64,000 bases of DNA from Lutimaribacter_A marinistellae (GTDB lineage: Bacteria > Pseudomonadota > Alphaproteobacteria > Rhodobacterales > Rhodobacteraceae). The stretch's first letter is position 1; each line of letters opens with the position of its first letter. A program made the translations under genes and the position numbers. The notes under the pieces are model-generated. The model searched no databases and was not told the DNA's origin. It saw only the letters and a program-made list of their open reading frames with translations. The stretch spans positions 310,001-374,000 of the forward strand of contig NZ_JBHRXI010000010.1 in NCBI RefSeq assembly GCF_042648365.1. Direction: 5' to 3'. Positions 33,412 through 42,475 of this stretch are shown here, piece by piece.

Positions 33412-34433
33412 GACGCGTTGTCGAACTGGCCGTGTTCACGGGCCTTGCAATCCTGTTCCACGTTGCGCTGTTCGCGCAACCGCCCGACGAAGGTGCCGAG
33501 GCCGGTGGATCGGGGGGCGAGGCTCTTGTGTCGCTACAGGCCGCTGACGCCACCGTGACCGACATGGTTGCGGCCTGGCAGCGCCCCATCGACCGACAGC
33601 CGCCGCCCGAACCGGAACTTGCGCCGATCGAGGCCGAGAGTACCGCGCCGAACCTGCCCCGGCTGGACCTTGCCGAAGCGCGACGGGCCGAGATGAGGTT
33701 GGCCGCGATGCCGCCTGCAGAGACCGAGACGTTGGATTTCGATGCCCCCAAGGCGCCCGTACGGCCCCGCGCGCAAATGCCCGAGATCGCACGCCCCGAT
33801 GCGCCCGAGACCTCGCTTTCGCCCGACATGCCGCGACCGGAGACTACGCGACCCGAACGTTCTGTCCCGCCGAAGACCGTTCTGACACAGCCGCAAGCGG
33901 AAGCCTTGGAGATTGAAACCGAAGCCGCCGAGCCGCCCCCGTCGGACGCCGCGCCCGTAACGTCAGTGCGGCCCCCCGAACGCCCCGCGCCGCAACCAAG
34001 AACCGAGCCGAGGCCGCAACCCCAGACCGCGCGCAAGGCCGAGAAAACGACGACGGGCACCGCGGCACAGCGTGCGGCCGGATCGGGTGGCAGCGCGCAG
34101 GCCGGCAATGCCAGAAGCGCTCGCACGGCGACACTGTCGAAAGGCCAGCAGGCCAAGCTGCAGGCTGTCTGGGGTGCCAAGATCCGCGCACGCATTGAAC
34201 GTGCCAAGCGCTACCCGCGCGGGACCAATGCATCGGGGCAGGTCAGCCTGGCCATCTCGATTGGCAGAGACGGCCAGCTGCAGGGCGTCAGCATTCGCCG
34301 GTCTTCCGGCAATGGCGCATTGGACAAGGCGGCGGTCGATGCCGTGCGTCGCGCGGGTCGTTTCCCCGCCGCCCCGAAGGATCTGCCAGGCAACAGCTTT
34401 GCCTTTTCGCTCGCGATCGTGATGAAGCGCTAG
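33408..34433 (+). CDS. tonB: TonB energy-transducing protein
   Basis: 341 aa: N-terminal membrane anchor (VFTGLAILFHVALFA, about 7-22), a long Pro/Glu/Arg-rich spacer (about 60-235), then a C-terminal TonB domain (about 250-341) with RIERAKRYPRGTNASGQVSL, QGVSIRRSSGNGALDKAA and FPAAPKDLPG. It couples the ExbB-ExbD stator to TonB-dependent receptors, probably both receptors in this window. The start overlaps the exbD stop (ATGA). Confidence 0.9.
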   Translation: MRRVVELAVFTGLAILFHVALFAQPPDEGAEAGGSGGEALVSLQAADATVTDMVAAWQRPIDRQPPPEPELAPIEAESTAPNLPRLDLAEARRAEMRLAAMPPAETETLDFDAPKAPVRPRAQMPEIARPDAPETSLSPDMPRPETTRPERSVPPKTVLTQPQAEALEIETEAAEPPPSDAAPVTSVRPPERPAPQPRTEPRPQPQTARKAEKTTTGTAAQRAAGSGGSAQAGNARSARTATLSKGQQAKLQAVWGAKIRARIERAKRYPRGTNASGQVSLAISIGRDGQLQGVSIRRSSGNGALDKAAVDAVRRAGRFPAAPKDLPGNSFAFSLAIVMKR

Positions 34434-34437
34434 CGGA

Positions 34438-35244
34438 TCAGATGTTGGTGAAATCTCCGTGGCGTCCGGCGCCATCCCGGAAACGTCCAGCGCCCGCGGT
34501 TCCTTCCCTGCGGATCGCCTCGAGGCCGTTTGCCCACTCGACCTTCAGCGCCTCGCGGACCGGCAGGCCGCGTGTCTCGATGATGGTCCGGCGATCGGCG
34601 CGAACGGCCTCCTGCGGGAAGCGCGCAATCTCGCGGGCCATCGCCTCGGCCGCTTCGCGCGCGGCGCCATGCGGTACGACCTTTTCGGCCAGCCCGATGC
34701 GATAGCATTCTTCGGCTTCGACCTTGCGGCCCGTCATCGCGATTTCAAGCGCCTTGCCCTGACCCACGAGACGCGGCAAGCGCACCGCGCCGCCATCCAT
34801 CAGCGTGATCCCCCAGCGGCGGCAGTAAACGCCCAGATAGGCGGTTTCCGCCATCACGCGGATGTCGCACCACAGGGCAAGCTCCATGCCACCGGCGACG
34901 GCGGCCCCTTCGATGGCACCGATCACAGGCTTGTTGAGCTCCATCCGCGACGGGCCTAGAGCGCCGGGGCCGACCGGGGCCGAACCGACGGGAAACTTGT
35001 GCGCGTCGAAATAGGCATCGCGTTTGACCGGGTCGGCCAGCGATGCGGCAAGCTTCAGATCCCATCCAGCGCAGAAATTGTCGCCCTTGCCCCAGAAAAC
35101 GGCAACCTTGGCGTCGCTGTCGTCGAAGGCCTGAAAGGCATCGACCAAGGCATGCGCATGTTCCGTGTCCACGGCGTTGCGCGCTTCGGGACGATTATGG
35201 ACGATCGTCCAGATATCGTCGTCTTTCTCGATTTCTACAGTCAT
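34438..35244 (-). CDS. Crotonase-family enoyl-CoA hydratase/isomerase-like protein
   Basis: 268 aa crotonase fold. The oxyanion-hole segments are GDNFCAGWDLKL and GAAVAGGMELALWCDIRV. The first catalytic Glu of enoyl-CoA hydratase is present in GGMELAL. The second, normally in a PE[IV] segment before GxxPxxGG, is replaced: here YCRRWGITLMDGG. Hydration by the standard two-Glu mechanism is therefore doubtful; isomerase, hydrolase or another crotonase reaction is possible. It lies 33 bp downstream of the Rieske gene and is likely co-transcribed and TetR-controlled. Confidence 0.85.
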   Translation of the reverse strand: MTVEIEKDDDIWTIVHNRPEARNAVDTEHAHALVDAFQAFDDSDAKVAVFWGKGDNFCAGWDLKLAASLADPVKRDAYFDAHKFPVGSAPVGPGALGPSRMELNKPVIGAIEGAAVAGGMELALWCDIRVMAETAYLGVYCRRWGITLMDGGAVRLPRLVGQGKALEIAMTGRKVEAEECYRIGLAEKVVPHGAAREAAEAMAREIARFPQEAVRADRRTIIETRGLPVREALKVEWANGLEAIRREGTAGAGRFRDGAGRHGDFTNI

Positions 35245-35277
35245 GCGTTCCTCCCTGAGAATTATGATGCGCCCGCG

Positions 35278-36426
35278 TCAACCCGTGAGCATTTCCTCGA
35301 CGACGAGGTTGAAACGGTTCAGTGCCCCTTCGAACCGCCCGAAAAGGTGGCTCGGGTTGCCGCGTGAGGCGAAACCGGCCTGGATTTCCTCGCCGAGGAC
35401 GAAGTCCTCCATCAGTGTCACGTGGGTGATCTGGTGGTTTTTCTGCCAGTGCTTCTGCATCTCAGGCGTATCGGGCGAGTCATTTGGCACCAGCGTGGCA
35501 AGACGCAATGCGGTACGGCCTTCGGAGAGCGGTTCACTGTTGATCCAGACGATGTGATCCTGCTGCACCAGCATCTGGGTGGTGGGCATCAACGTGTAGA
35601 GCACGTTCGCGTCCTGACGGATTTCCCACTCGGTTTCCGGCTTTTCGTCCAGCTCCATCATTGAACTACGCGGCAGGATCGAGCGCATGTGCGGCCCGAA
35701 CATCCGGTAGGTCGACAGGTTGTCGGGAAAGTGCGGTGCGATCGTCGCGGCATGCGCGACGCGGAAATGGTAGGCTTCGATCCCGCCTTCGACGAGCACC
35801 TTCCAGTTGGCCGCAATCTCAACCGTTTCCTCGACCGCGATCTTGTGGTTCGCAAGATCAAGCCAGTCCATGTCCGATGCAATTTCGCCCAACCAGGCGT
35901 CGATATCCAACGATGACCCATCGTCGGGATTAGCGACGACCCAGATGAACCCGTGCGCCTCGGCAACGGGCAGGCGGCGCAGCCCGCGCTCTGCGCGCGG
36001 CAGGTCGGGAAAGCCCTGCGCCTCCTGAGGGACGGCGCGCAGCTCGCCCTTATTGGTCCAGCTCCAGCCGTGATAGGGACACGTAAAGACCCGCTTGCAC
36101 CCGGAGCTTTCACGCTCAAGTTTTGCGCCGCGATGTCGGCAGACGTTGAGAAATGCGCTGACCTCGCCATCGTCGTCGCGCACCAGCAATACCGGAAGCC
36201 CCATAACGTCTCGGGCGAGGAAGGCGCGCGCGCCTTCCAACTCGCTCGAATGCGCCGCGACGATGGGCTTGCGCCGAAAGATCGTGGCGCGCTCGCGCTC
36301 GAACCGCTCAGCGCTCGAATAGCGCGAAATCGGCGAATGCGCGATCGTATCGTCCAGATAAGCCGACTTTTGTTCGGCCAGCCCGATGATTTCCTTGATC
36401 AGGCCCAGTTCCTCGGTTCGGTCCAT
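35278..36426 (-). CDS. Rieske ring-hydroxylating-type oxygenase alpha subunit
   Basis: 382 aa from the ATG at 36426 with GGAGGA upstream. Rieske ligands are C96-R-H98 and C116-P-Y-H119 (CRHRGAKLERESSGC, CPYHGWSW). The catalytic region is NWKVLVEGGIEAYHFRVAH with iron ligands H220 and H225. The class includes aromatic dioxygenases and N-demethylases of betaine-like compounds. No beta subunit, ferredoxin or reductase gene is adjacent. It is divergent from a TetR gene, with two tandem palindromes between them. Confidence 0.88.
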   Translation of the reverse strand: MDRTEELGLIKEIIGLAEQKSAYLDDTIAHSPISRYSSAERFERERATIFRRKPIVAAHSSELEGARAFLARDVMGLPVLLVRDDDGEVSAFLNVCRHRGAKLERESSGCKRVFTCPYHGWSWTNKGELRAVPQEAQGFPDLPRAERGLRRLPVAEAHGFIWVVANPDDGSSLDIDAWLGEIASDMDWLDLANHKIAVEETVEIAANWKVLVEGGIEAYHFRVAHAATIAPHFPDNLSTYRMFGPHMRSILPRSSMMELDEKPETEWEIRQDANVLYTLMPTTQMLVQQDHIVWINSEPLSEGRTALRLATLVPNDSPDTPEMQKHWQKNHQITHVTLMEDFVLGEEIQAGFASRGNPSHLFGRFEGALNRFNLVVEEMLTG

Positions 36427-36445
36427 GGCGTCCTCCACCCGCTCG

Positions 36446-36479
36446 CTTACCATATGGTAAGTACCTACCGACTGGTAAG
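36446..36479. promoter_or_regulatory. Tandem palindromic TetR operators
   Basis: CTTACC-atat-GGTAAG at 36446-36461 is a perfect 16-bp palindrome. CCTACC-gact-GGTAAG at 36464-36479 repeats it with one mismatch, centres 18 bp apart. They occupy the gap between the divergent Rieske and TetR genes, so binding of the TetR protein to control both directions is likely. Confidence 0.75.
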
Positions 36480-36520
36480 CCGTCAATGATTCTGTATGGT
36501 GTCGGGAAAGGAGAATCGCG

Positions 36521-37117
36521 ATGTCGCAACAACCCAACCCCCGCGAGAGGTATCTTGCGATCGCGACCAGCGCCTTTGCCGAGACCGGCTACCATGGCGT
36601 CAGCCTTGCCCGGCTGGCCGAAACCGCGGGCGTAACCAAACAGGCGCTTCTTCATTTCTTCGGTACGAAAGAACGGCTATATACCGAGATCCTGACCGCC
36701 TTGGCCCAGCGGTTGTCGGCCAAGATCGACGAGATAGAAGCCCCCGACGCCGAGACGCGGCTTGTCGCCTATTTTGACGCGCATGCAGCAGGCGCATTAT
36801 CGCAACCGGATGATGCAAAGCTGGTGATACGCGCGCTGCTGGACAGTGATGCGGCAGCTCGGATCTGGCCGATGAAACCCTATCTCGAAAAACTCGTGAA
36901 TCTCGCGCTGTTGACCAGACGGTGGCGCGGCGCGGACAAGCGCGAGGTGCTGGCCGGTCTCTACCAGTTGATCGGGTCAATCCAGTATTTTGCAATCTCG
37001 AACCCGACGCTGACCGGAATGTACGGCGATACGGCGTCGACCACGCTGGCCGAGCATGTCACGCGAAACGTCCATGACGCCGTCAAGCTTTTCGCCTATG
37101 GAGAGAAAATCGACTGA
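36521..37117 (+). CDS. TetR-family transcriptional regulator
   Basis: 198 aa; an N-terminal helix-turn-helix at about residues 27-46 (VSLARLAETAGVTKQALLHFF) preceded by the usual TetR first helix (RYLAIATSAFAETGY). The ligand domain (about 60-198) is not diagnostic. AGGAGAATCGCG precedes the ATG. Divergent position and tandem palindromes suggest autorepression and repression of the Rieske-crotonase pair. The hydrolase gene downstream is probably in its own operon. Confidence 0.9.
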   Translation: MSQQPNPRERYLAIATSAFAETGYHGVSLARLAETAGVTKQALLHFFGTKERLYTEILTALAQRLSAKIDEIEAPDAETRLVAYFDAHAAGALSQPDDAKLVIRALLDSDAAARIWPMKPYLEKLVNLALLTRRWRGADKREVLAGLYQLIGSIQYFAISNPTLTGMYGDTASTTLAEHVTRNVHDAVKLFAYGEKID

Positions 37118-37170
37118 ATGAGCGCGGCAAGACAGGCCGCGCAACCGGCCCAAGGAACGGAGCGCAGACC

Positions 37171-39186
37171 ATGCCGCAGATCGCCATCCGCACCGAGTTT
37201 CCGCGCAAGACACGCGAAATCGAAAATGTCTGGATTCCCATGCCGGACGGGACCCGCCTTGCCGCACGTATCTGGCTGCCCGAGGATGCCGAGGAAAACC
37301 CTGTGCCGGCGATCCTGGAATACCTTCCCTACCGCAAGCGCGATGGAACGGTCGAGCGTGATGCCCTCACCCATCCCTATTTTGCCGGTCACGGTTATGC
37401 CGGGGTGCGCGTCGACATGCGCGGAACCGGCGACAGCGAGGGGATCTGCCTTGGCGAGTACTTGTTGCAGGAACAGGACGACGCGCTGACAGTGATCGAA
37501 TGGCTGGCCGCGCAACACTGGTGTTCGGGCAAGGTCGGCATGATCGGCATCAGTTGGGGTGGCTTCAACGGATTGCAGATCGCTGCACGCCAGCCCGAAG
37601 CGCTCGGCGCGGTCATCACCCTTTGCTCGACGGATGATCGCTATGCCGATGACATCCATTTCATGGGCGGTGCGGTCCTTACCGACAAGCTGGCCTGGGG
37701 CGCAACGGCCTTCGCCATCGCCAACACCCCACCCGACCCGGCCATCGTTGGCGAACGCTGGCGCGACATGTGGATCGATCGGCTGGAGAACAACGGCCTG
37801 TGGATGGTGGACTGGTTCCGCCACCAGCGGCGCGACGAATTCTGGCGGCATGGTTCCATCTGCGAGGATTATGACGCGGTCAAGGTGCCTGTCTATGCCG
37901 TGGGCGGCTATGCCGATGGCTATACCAATCCGATCTTTCGCATGATGCAGAACCTGACCTGTCCGCGAAAGGCATTGGTGGGACCTTGGGCGCACAAATA
38001 CCCGCATTTCGCGACCCCCGCGCCGCGCATCGGCTTTCTGCAGGAGTGTCTGCGCTGGTGGGATCAACACCTCAAGGGCTTGGACACGGGTATCATGGAC
38101 GAGCCGATGGTCCGGACCTGGATACAGGAACCTGCCGCGCCCAGCACCGTCGCGACCGAACGGCCCGGACGGTGGGTGTCTGCACCGAACTGGCCTACGC
38201 CCGGGTCACGCGTGAGCAGTTGGCACGTAAACCCGGCGGGCCTGTCTCAAGAGGCCGCGCCAGCCAACCCAATCACGCTTGCCTGCCCTGAAACCGCGGG
38301 AATGGCGGCGCAGACATGGTGCATTTATGGCGTCGACGCAGACGGACCGATGGACCAGAACCTCGAATCCGGGCGCATGCGCTTCTTCGACACGCCCCCC
38401 CTTGAACAGGACATGCAGATCATGGGGTTCCCCATTCTGCATACGAGTGTCGCAAGTGACGCTGACCAGGCGAACCTGGCCGCGGTTCTGTCGATGGTTG
38501 CTCCAGACGGAAAGGCGACCCTCATCAGTTTTGGCGTGCTTAACCTGACCCATCGCGACGGACACGCCGAGCCCAAGCCTTTGCCGATCGGACAATCGGT
38601 GCCGGCGCAACTCCAACTCAACGTGATCGGTCAGCGGGTACCAGCCGGATACAGGTTACGGCTGCAACTCTCGCAATCCTACTGGCCCCTGATCTGGCCC
38701 TCGCCGCGGCGGGTGCAATTGACGCTGACCGAGACGCGGCTCGACCTTCCCCTGCTCGCCGAAGAGGCCGGACCGGACCTGCCCGCGTTCGCCCGGCCCG
38801 AGGGGGCGGCGCCGTTGCAGACCGAAGAGATCGAAGCAGGCCATTCATCGCGGACCCACTGTATCGATTGTACGACCGGTGCCGAAACGCACACCCGATC
38901 CTCGGACACCGGGCGTCTCCGGCATGTCCATACCGGGATCGAGGTGCATTACGAGAACGAGGACAGCTTTACTATCCATCCCGACCACCCGAACAGTGCC
39001 TCTGGCACATGCAGATGGGCAAAGCACTATCGCCGCGGCGATTGGATCGCCGAGCTAGATACATCCGTGACGGTTCGCGCCTTGCCTGACGCGTGGCACA
39101 TTACCGCCACGCTAGAGGCGCGCGATGCGGACGGCATAGTCGTGACCCGCGAATGGGACGAAACCATCCAGCGCGACCTTGTTTGA
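37171..39186 (+). CDS. CocE/NonD-family alpha/beta hydrolase (X-Pro dipeptidyl-peptidase S15 class)
   Basis: 671 aa. The catalytic domain (about 10-330) shows VDMRGTGDSEG (81-91) and the nucleophile elbow G126-I-S128-W-G-G. The Asp is probably in GGYADGYTNP and the His in GPWAHKYPH. The C-terminal half (about 380-670) is the jelly-roll domain of this family. Members hydrolyse esters and amides, for example cocaine esterase and acyl-amino acid esters. The start 53 bp after tetR suggests one unit. The substrate is unknown; the CoA and oxygenase genes suggest an ester or amide degraded further. Confidence 0.87.
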   Translation: MPQIAIRTEFPRKTREIENVWIPMPDGTRLAARIWLPEDAEENPVPAILEYLPYRKRDGTVERDALTHPYFAGHGYAGVRVDMRGTGDSEGICLGEYLLQEQDDALTVIEWLAAQHWCSGKVGMIGISWGGFNGLQIAARQPEALGAVITLCSTDDRYADDIHFMGGAVLTDKLAWGATAFAIANTPPDPAIVGERWRDMWIDRLENNGLWMVDWFRHQRRDEFWRHGSICEDYDAVKVPVYAVGGYADGYTNPIFRMMQNLTCPRKALVGPWAHKYPHFATPAPRIGFLQECLRWWDQHLKGLDTGIMDEPMVRTWIQEPAAPSTVATERPGRWVSAPNWPTPGSRVSSWHVNPAGLSQEAAPANPITLACPETAGMAAQTWCIYGVDADGPMDQNLESGRMRFFDTPPLEQDMQIMGFPILHTSVASDADQANLAAVLSMVAPDGKATLISFGVLNLTHRDGHAEPKPLPIGQSVPAQLQLNVIGQRVPAGYRLRLQLSQSYWPLIWPSPRRVQLTLTETRLDLPLLAEEAGPDLPAFARPEGAAPLQTEEIEAGHSSRTHCIDCTTGAETHTRSSDTGRLRHVHTGIEVHYENEDSFTIHPDHPNSASGTCRWAKHYRRGDWIAELDTSVTVRALPDAWHITATLEARDADGIVVTREWDETIQRDLV

Positions 39187-39367
39187 ACGTTAACGGCAGC
39201 AGGGCCATTTTGCTTTGGAGCAGGAGTGGTTTGACTGAGCCAAGTCATTGCATGGTGTGACCTCGAGAAGTGATTATGGCGTGTCGTTGCGGTGTTTCCC
39301 GAACGCGGGATTTCCGTTAAGGCACGCACCCTACCCTGCCGTCACGCCTGTGCTAGGTCGCACCCCC

Positions 39368-41770
39368 ATGCAAATTCCCGCCCAGATCATCGATTGGTTC
39401 TCTACCCGCGGCTGGGCCATTCACCCCCATCAACGGGCCCTGTTCGACCGCGCTGACGCGCCGGCGACACTTCTCATCGCGCCGACCGGCGGCGGCAAGA
39501 CGATGGCGGGTTTTCTGCCGACACTGTCGGAGCTTGCCGACGGCGGTCACGAGGGGCTGCATACAATTTACGTCTCGCCGCTCAAGGCACTGGCAGCCGA
39601 CATCCGACGCAACCTGACGACCCCGGTCACCGAGATTGGATTGCCCATCCGTATCGAGGACCGGACCGGCGACACCCCCGCAAGCCGTAAGAAGCGTCAG
39701 CGAGCCGACCCGCCGCATATCTTGCTGACGACGCCTGAAAGCCTGGCCCTGCTGACTTCCTACGAGGACGCCCCGCACATCTTTTCCGGGCTGCAGCGGG
39801 TGGTCGTGGACGAAATCCACGCACTCGCCGAAAGCAAGCGGGGCGATCAACTGATGCTCGCGCTGGCGCGATTGCAAAGCTTGCGCCCCGGCCTGCGGCG
39901 AGTTGGCCTTTCTGCCACGGTCGAAGATCCTGCTGCGATTGCCCGCTTTCTGGCACGGCACCCGGATCCGTGCGAAATTGTCGAGGCCGACCCCGGCCCC
40001 GATCCGGATATCGCGATGCTTCAGATCGACGAGAAACCGCCCTGGTCGGGCGGCGGCGCAGCATATGCTATCCCAGCCGTTCTGGAACAGGTGCGCAAGC
40101 ACAAGACGACGCTCATCTTTCATAACACGCGCGCGCAGGCCGAGATATTCTTTCACAACCTCTGGCTTGCCAATGACGAGGGGCTGCCCATCGGCATCCA
40201 CCACGGCTCGCTCGACCGGGTTCAGCGCGAGCGTGTCGAGGCGGCGATGGTCAGGGGCGAGTTGCGCGCCATCGTCTGTACCGGCAGTCTCGACCTTGGA
40301 ATCGACTGGGGCGATGTCGACCTCGTGATACAGATCGGTGCGCCCAAGAACGTAAAACGGCTGGTGCAACGGATCGGTCGGGCCAACCACCGATACAACG
40401 CGCCGTCAAAGGCCCTTCTGGTGCCTGCAAACAGGTTCGAAGTTGTCGAATGCGTCGCTGCGCTTGAAGCCGTGAAGGCACATGATCTGGACGGCGAACC
40501 GCGCGGCACCGGCCCGCGCGACGTGCTATGCCAGCAGATCCTGATTACCGCGGCGGCCGGACCGTTTGACGCCGACACGCTCTATACCGAAGTGACCAGC
40601 GCCGGCCCCTACGCCACGCTGACGCGTGCGGGGTTCGATGCCTGCCTCGATTTCGTGGCAACCGGCGGCTATGCGCTGCGTGCCTATGATCGCTGGCAGC
40701 GGTTGCTGCAACGCCCCGACGGGATGTGGCAATTGCGCGATCCCCGGGCGTCGCAGCGGATCCGAATGAACATCGGAACGATCCAGGACACCGATACACT
40801 CAAGGTCAGACTGCGGCGCAACCGGGGTGGCAAACCACTGGGCGAGATCGAGGAGGGTTTTGCCGCCTCGCTGACGCCCGGCGACACCTTCCTGATCGGC
40901 GGCCAGATTGTGCGATACGAGGGGCTGCGCGAAATGGTGGTCGAGGTCACGCGACGCGCCGACAAAAAGCCCAAGATCGCCACGTTCATGGGCACGAAAT
41001 TCGCGACCTCGACGCAGTTAAGCGCCCGTATCCTCGACATGTTCGCGCAGGATAGCTGGCCACAACTGCCCGCCCACACAGCCGAATGGCTGGCATTGCA
41101 GCGCGAGGTCTCGCAATTGCCCCAGCGCGGGCGGCTGCTGATCGAGAGCTTTCCCCATGACGGGCGCGAACACCTGTGCGTCTACGGGTTCGCAGGCCGG
41201 AACGCGATGCAGACACTGGGCCTGTTGCTGACGAAGCGGATGGAGGAAACGGGGCTGGCCCCGCTCGGTTTCGTCGCCACCGATTACGCCACCCTGATAT
41301 GGGGCCTCGACGCGCCGTCCGATCCGACACCTCTTTTCGACATTGACGCCCTACGCAACGGTCTGGAGACGTGGCTTGCGGGAAATGCCGTGATGAAGCG
41401 CACCTTTCGCGCCAGTGCCACGATCGCCGGCCTGATCGAACGAAACACAGGAGGCCAACGCAAGTCTGGGCGGCAGGCGACGTTTTCGTCTGATATCCTT
41501 TATGACACGCTGTTGAAGTACGATCCCGGTCACCTACTGATGCAGATCACGCACGAGGAGGCGATGCGCGGCATGGTCGATTTCGGTCGGATCGAAGAGA
41601 TGATTACCCGTGTCGGCTCGCGGATCGACCTATTGCGTCTGTCTCGGCTGACGCCCCTGTCGGCGCCGCTGTTCCTTGAAATGGGGCGCGTTCCCGTGAA
41701 AGGCGCGGCAGAGGAAAGGCTGCTTGCCGAAGAAAGCGCGCGGCTTCTGACTGAGGCGGGACTGAGCTGA
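39368..41770 (+). CDS. Lhr-type DEXH helicase (ligase-associated DNA damage response class)
   Basis: 800 aa from the ATG at 39368. Walker A APTGGGKT (38-46), DEIH box (148-151), SAT (182-184), then helicase C motifs CTGSLDLGIDWGDVDLVIQ and QRIGRANHRYN, followed by the Lhr-specific winged-helix and C-terminal core. Length and adjacency to a PdeM-type phosphoesterase place it in the ligase-associated DEXH group rather than the long Lhr. Such helicases are encoded with an ATP-dependent DNA ligase and a nuclease; those two partners are absent here. Confidence 0.9.
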   Translation: MQIPAQIIDWFSTRGWAIHPHQRALFDRADAPATLLIAPTGGGKTMAGFLPTLSELADGGHEGLHTIYVSPLKALAADIRRNLTTPVTEIGLPIRIEDRTGDTPASRKKRQRADPPHILLTTPESLALLTSYEDAPHIFSGLQRVVVDEIHALAESKRGDQLMLALARLQSLRPGLRRVGLSATVEDPAAIARFLARHPDPCEIVEADPGPDPDIAMLQIDEKPPWSGGGAAYAIPAVLEQVRKHKTTLIFHNTRAQAEIFFHNLWLANDEGLPIGIHHGSLDRVQRERVEAAMVRGELRAIVCTGSLDLGIDWGDVDLVIQIGAPKNVKRLVQRIGRANHRYNAPSKALLVPANRFEVVECVAALEAVKAHDLDGEPRGTGPRDVLCQQILITAAAGPFDADTLYTEVTSAGPYATLTRAGFDACLDFVATGGYALRAYDRWQRLLQRPDGMWQLRDPRASQRIRMNIGTIQDTDTLKVRLRRNRGGKPLGEIEEGFAASLTPGDTFLIGGQIVRYEGLREMVVEVTRRADKKPKIATFMGTKFATSTQLSARILDMFAQDSWPQLPAHTAEWLALQREVSQLPQRGRLLIESFPHDGREHLCVYGFAGRNAMQTLGLLLTKRMEETGLAPLGFVATDYATLIWGLDAPSDPTPLFDIDALRNGLETWLAGNAVMKRTFRASATIAGLIERNTGGQRKSGRQATFSSDILYDTLLKYDPGHLLMQITHEEAMRGMVDFGRIEEMITRVGSRIDLLRLSRLTPLSAPLFLEMGRVPVKGAAEERLLAEESARLLTEAGLS

Positions 41771-41812
41771 TCCGCCTTGCACTGCCGGCACGGTTGCGGC
41801 AAGGAACGGAGC

Positions 41813-42475
41813 ATGAACGGATATGACTTCTCCCTTGCCGGCGTAGACCTGACCGCGTTGGGCTCGGGCGCCCTTTGGTGGCGCGAGGCCGACCTTCTTT
41901 GCGTGTCCGATTTGCATCTGGGAAAATCCGAGCGTATCGCCCGGCGTGGTGGAACAACGCTTCCGCCATATGAAACCCGCGACACGCTTAACCGCCTTTC
42001 TGACGATCTCGAAAAAACCGATGCCAAGACCGTTATCTGCCTCGGGGACAATTTCGACGATCTGCACGCGGCCGAGGCGCTGACCGAACATGACCGGACA
42101 TCGATTACCGTTCTGCAATCGGGGCGGCAATGGTTGTGGATCGAAGGCAACCACGACCCGGGACCGGTCGAGTTCGGGGGCGCGCACCTTGCGGAATACA
42201 GCAGGGACGGACTTACGTTTCGCCACATCGCACAATCGGGCGCGCAGGCCGAGATCTCGGGCCATTACCACCCCAAGGCGACCTTGCGCAGCCGTGGTCG
42301 CGCGATCAGCCGCGCAGCATTTCTTGTCGATGACGCAAGGGTCATTCTTCCGGCATATGGCACATATACCGGCGGGCTGCGATGCGACGATGCCGCGCTT
42401 TGCGCGCTGATGGGGCCGCGGTCAGTTGCCATCCTGACGGGGCCGACACCCGCGCCCATGCCGATGCCGCGCTAG
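41813..42475 (+). CDS. pdeM: Ligase-associated metallophosphoesterase PdeM
   Basis: 220 aa from the ATG at 41813 with AAGGAACGGAG upstream. Calcineurin-type metal ligands are SDLHLGK (D33, H35), GDNFDD (78-83), GNHD (112-115) and GHYHP (150-154). The family is the MPE component of the Lhr-ligase-exonuclease DNA repair group; proteins of this type have phosphodiesterase/endonuclease activity. It follows the helicase by 42 bp. Its stop overlaps the convergent LytTR gene. Confidence 0.88.
   Translation: MNGYDFSLAGVDLTALGSGALWWREADLLCVSDLHLGKSERIARRGGTTLPPYETRDTLNRLSDDLEKTDAKTVICLGDNFDDLHAAEALTEHDRTSITVLQSGRQWLWIEGNHDPGPVEFGGAHLAEYSRDGLTFRHIAQSGAQAEISGHYHPKATLRSRGRAISRAAFLVDDARVILPAYGTYTGGLRCDDAALCALMGPRSVAILTGPTPAPMPMPR

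Noticed and set aside
39187..39367. Gap between the CocE-type hydrolase and the Lhr-type helicase checked for a small gene or RNA
   Set aside because: No frame with a ribosome site, no tRNA-like fold and no clear terminator were seen.
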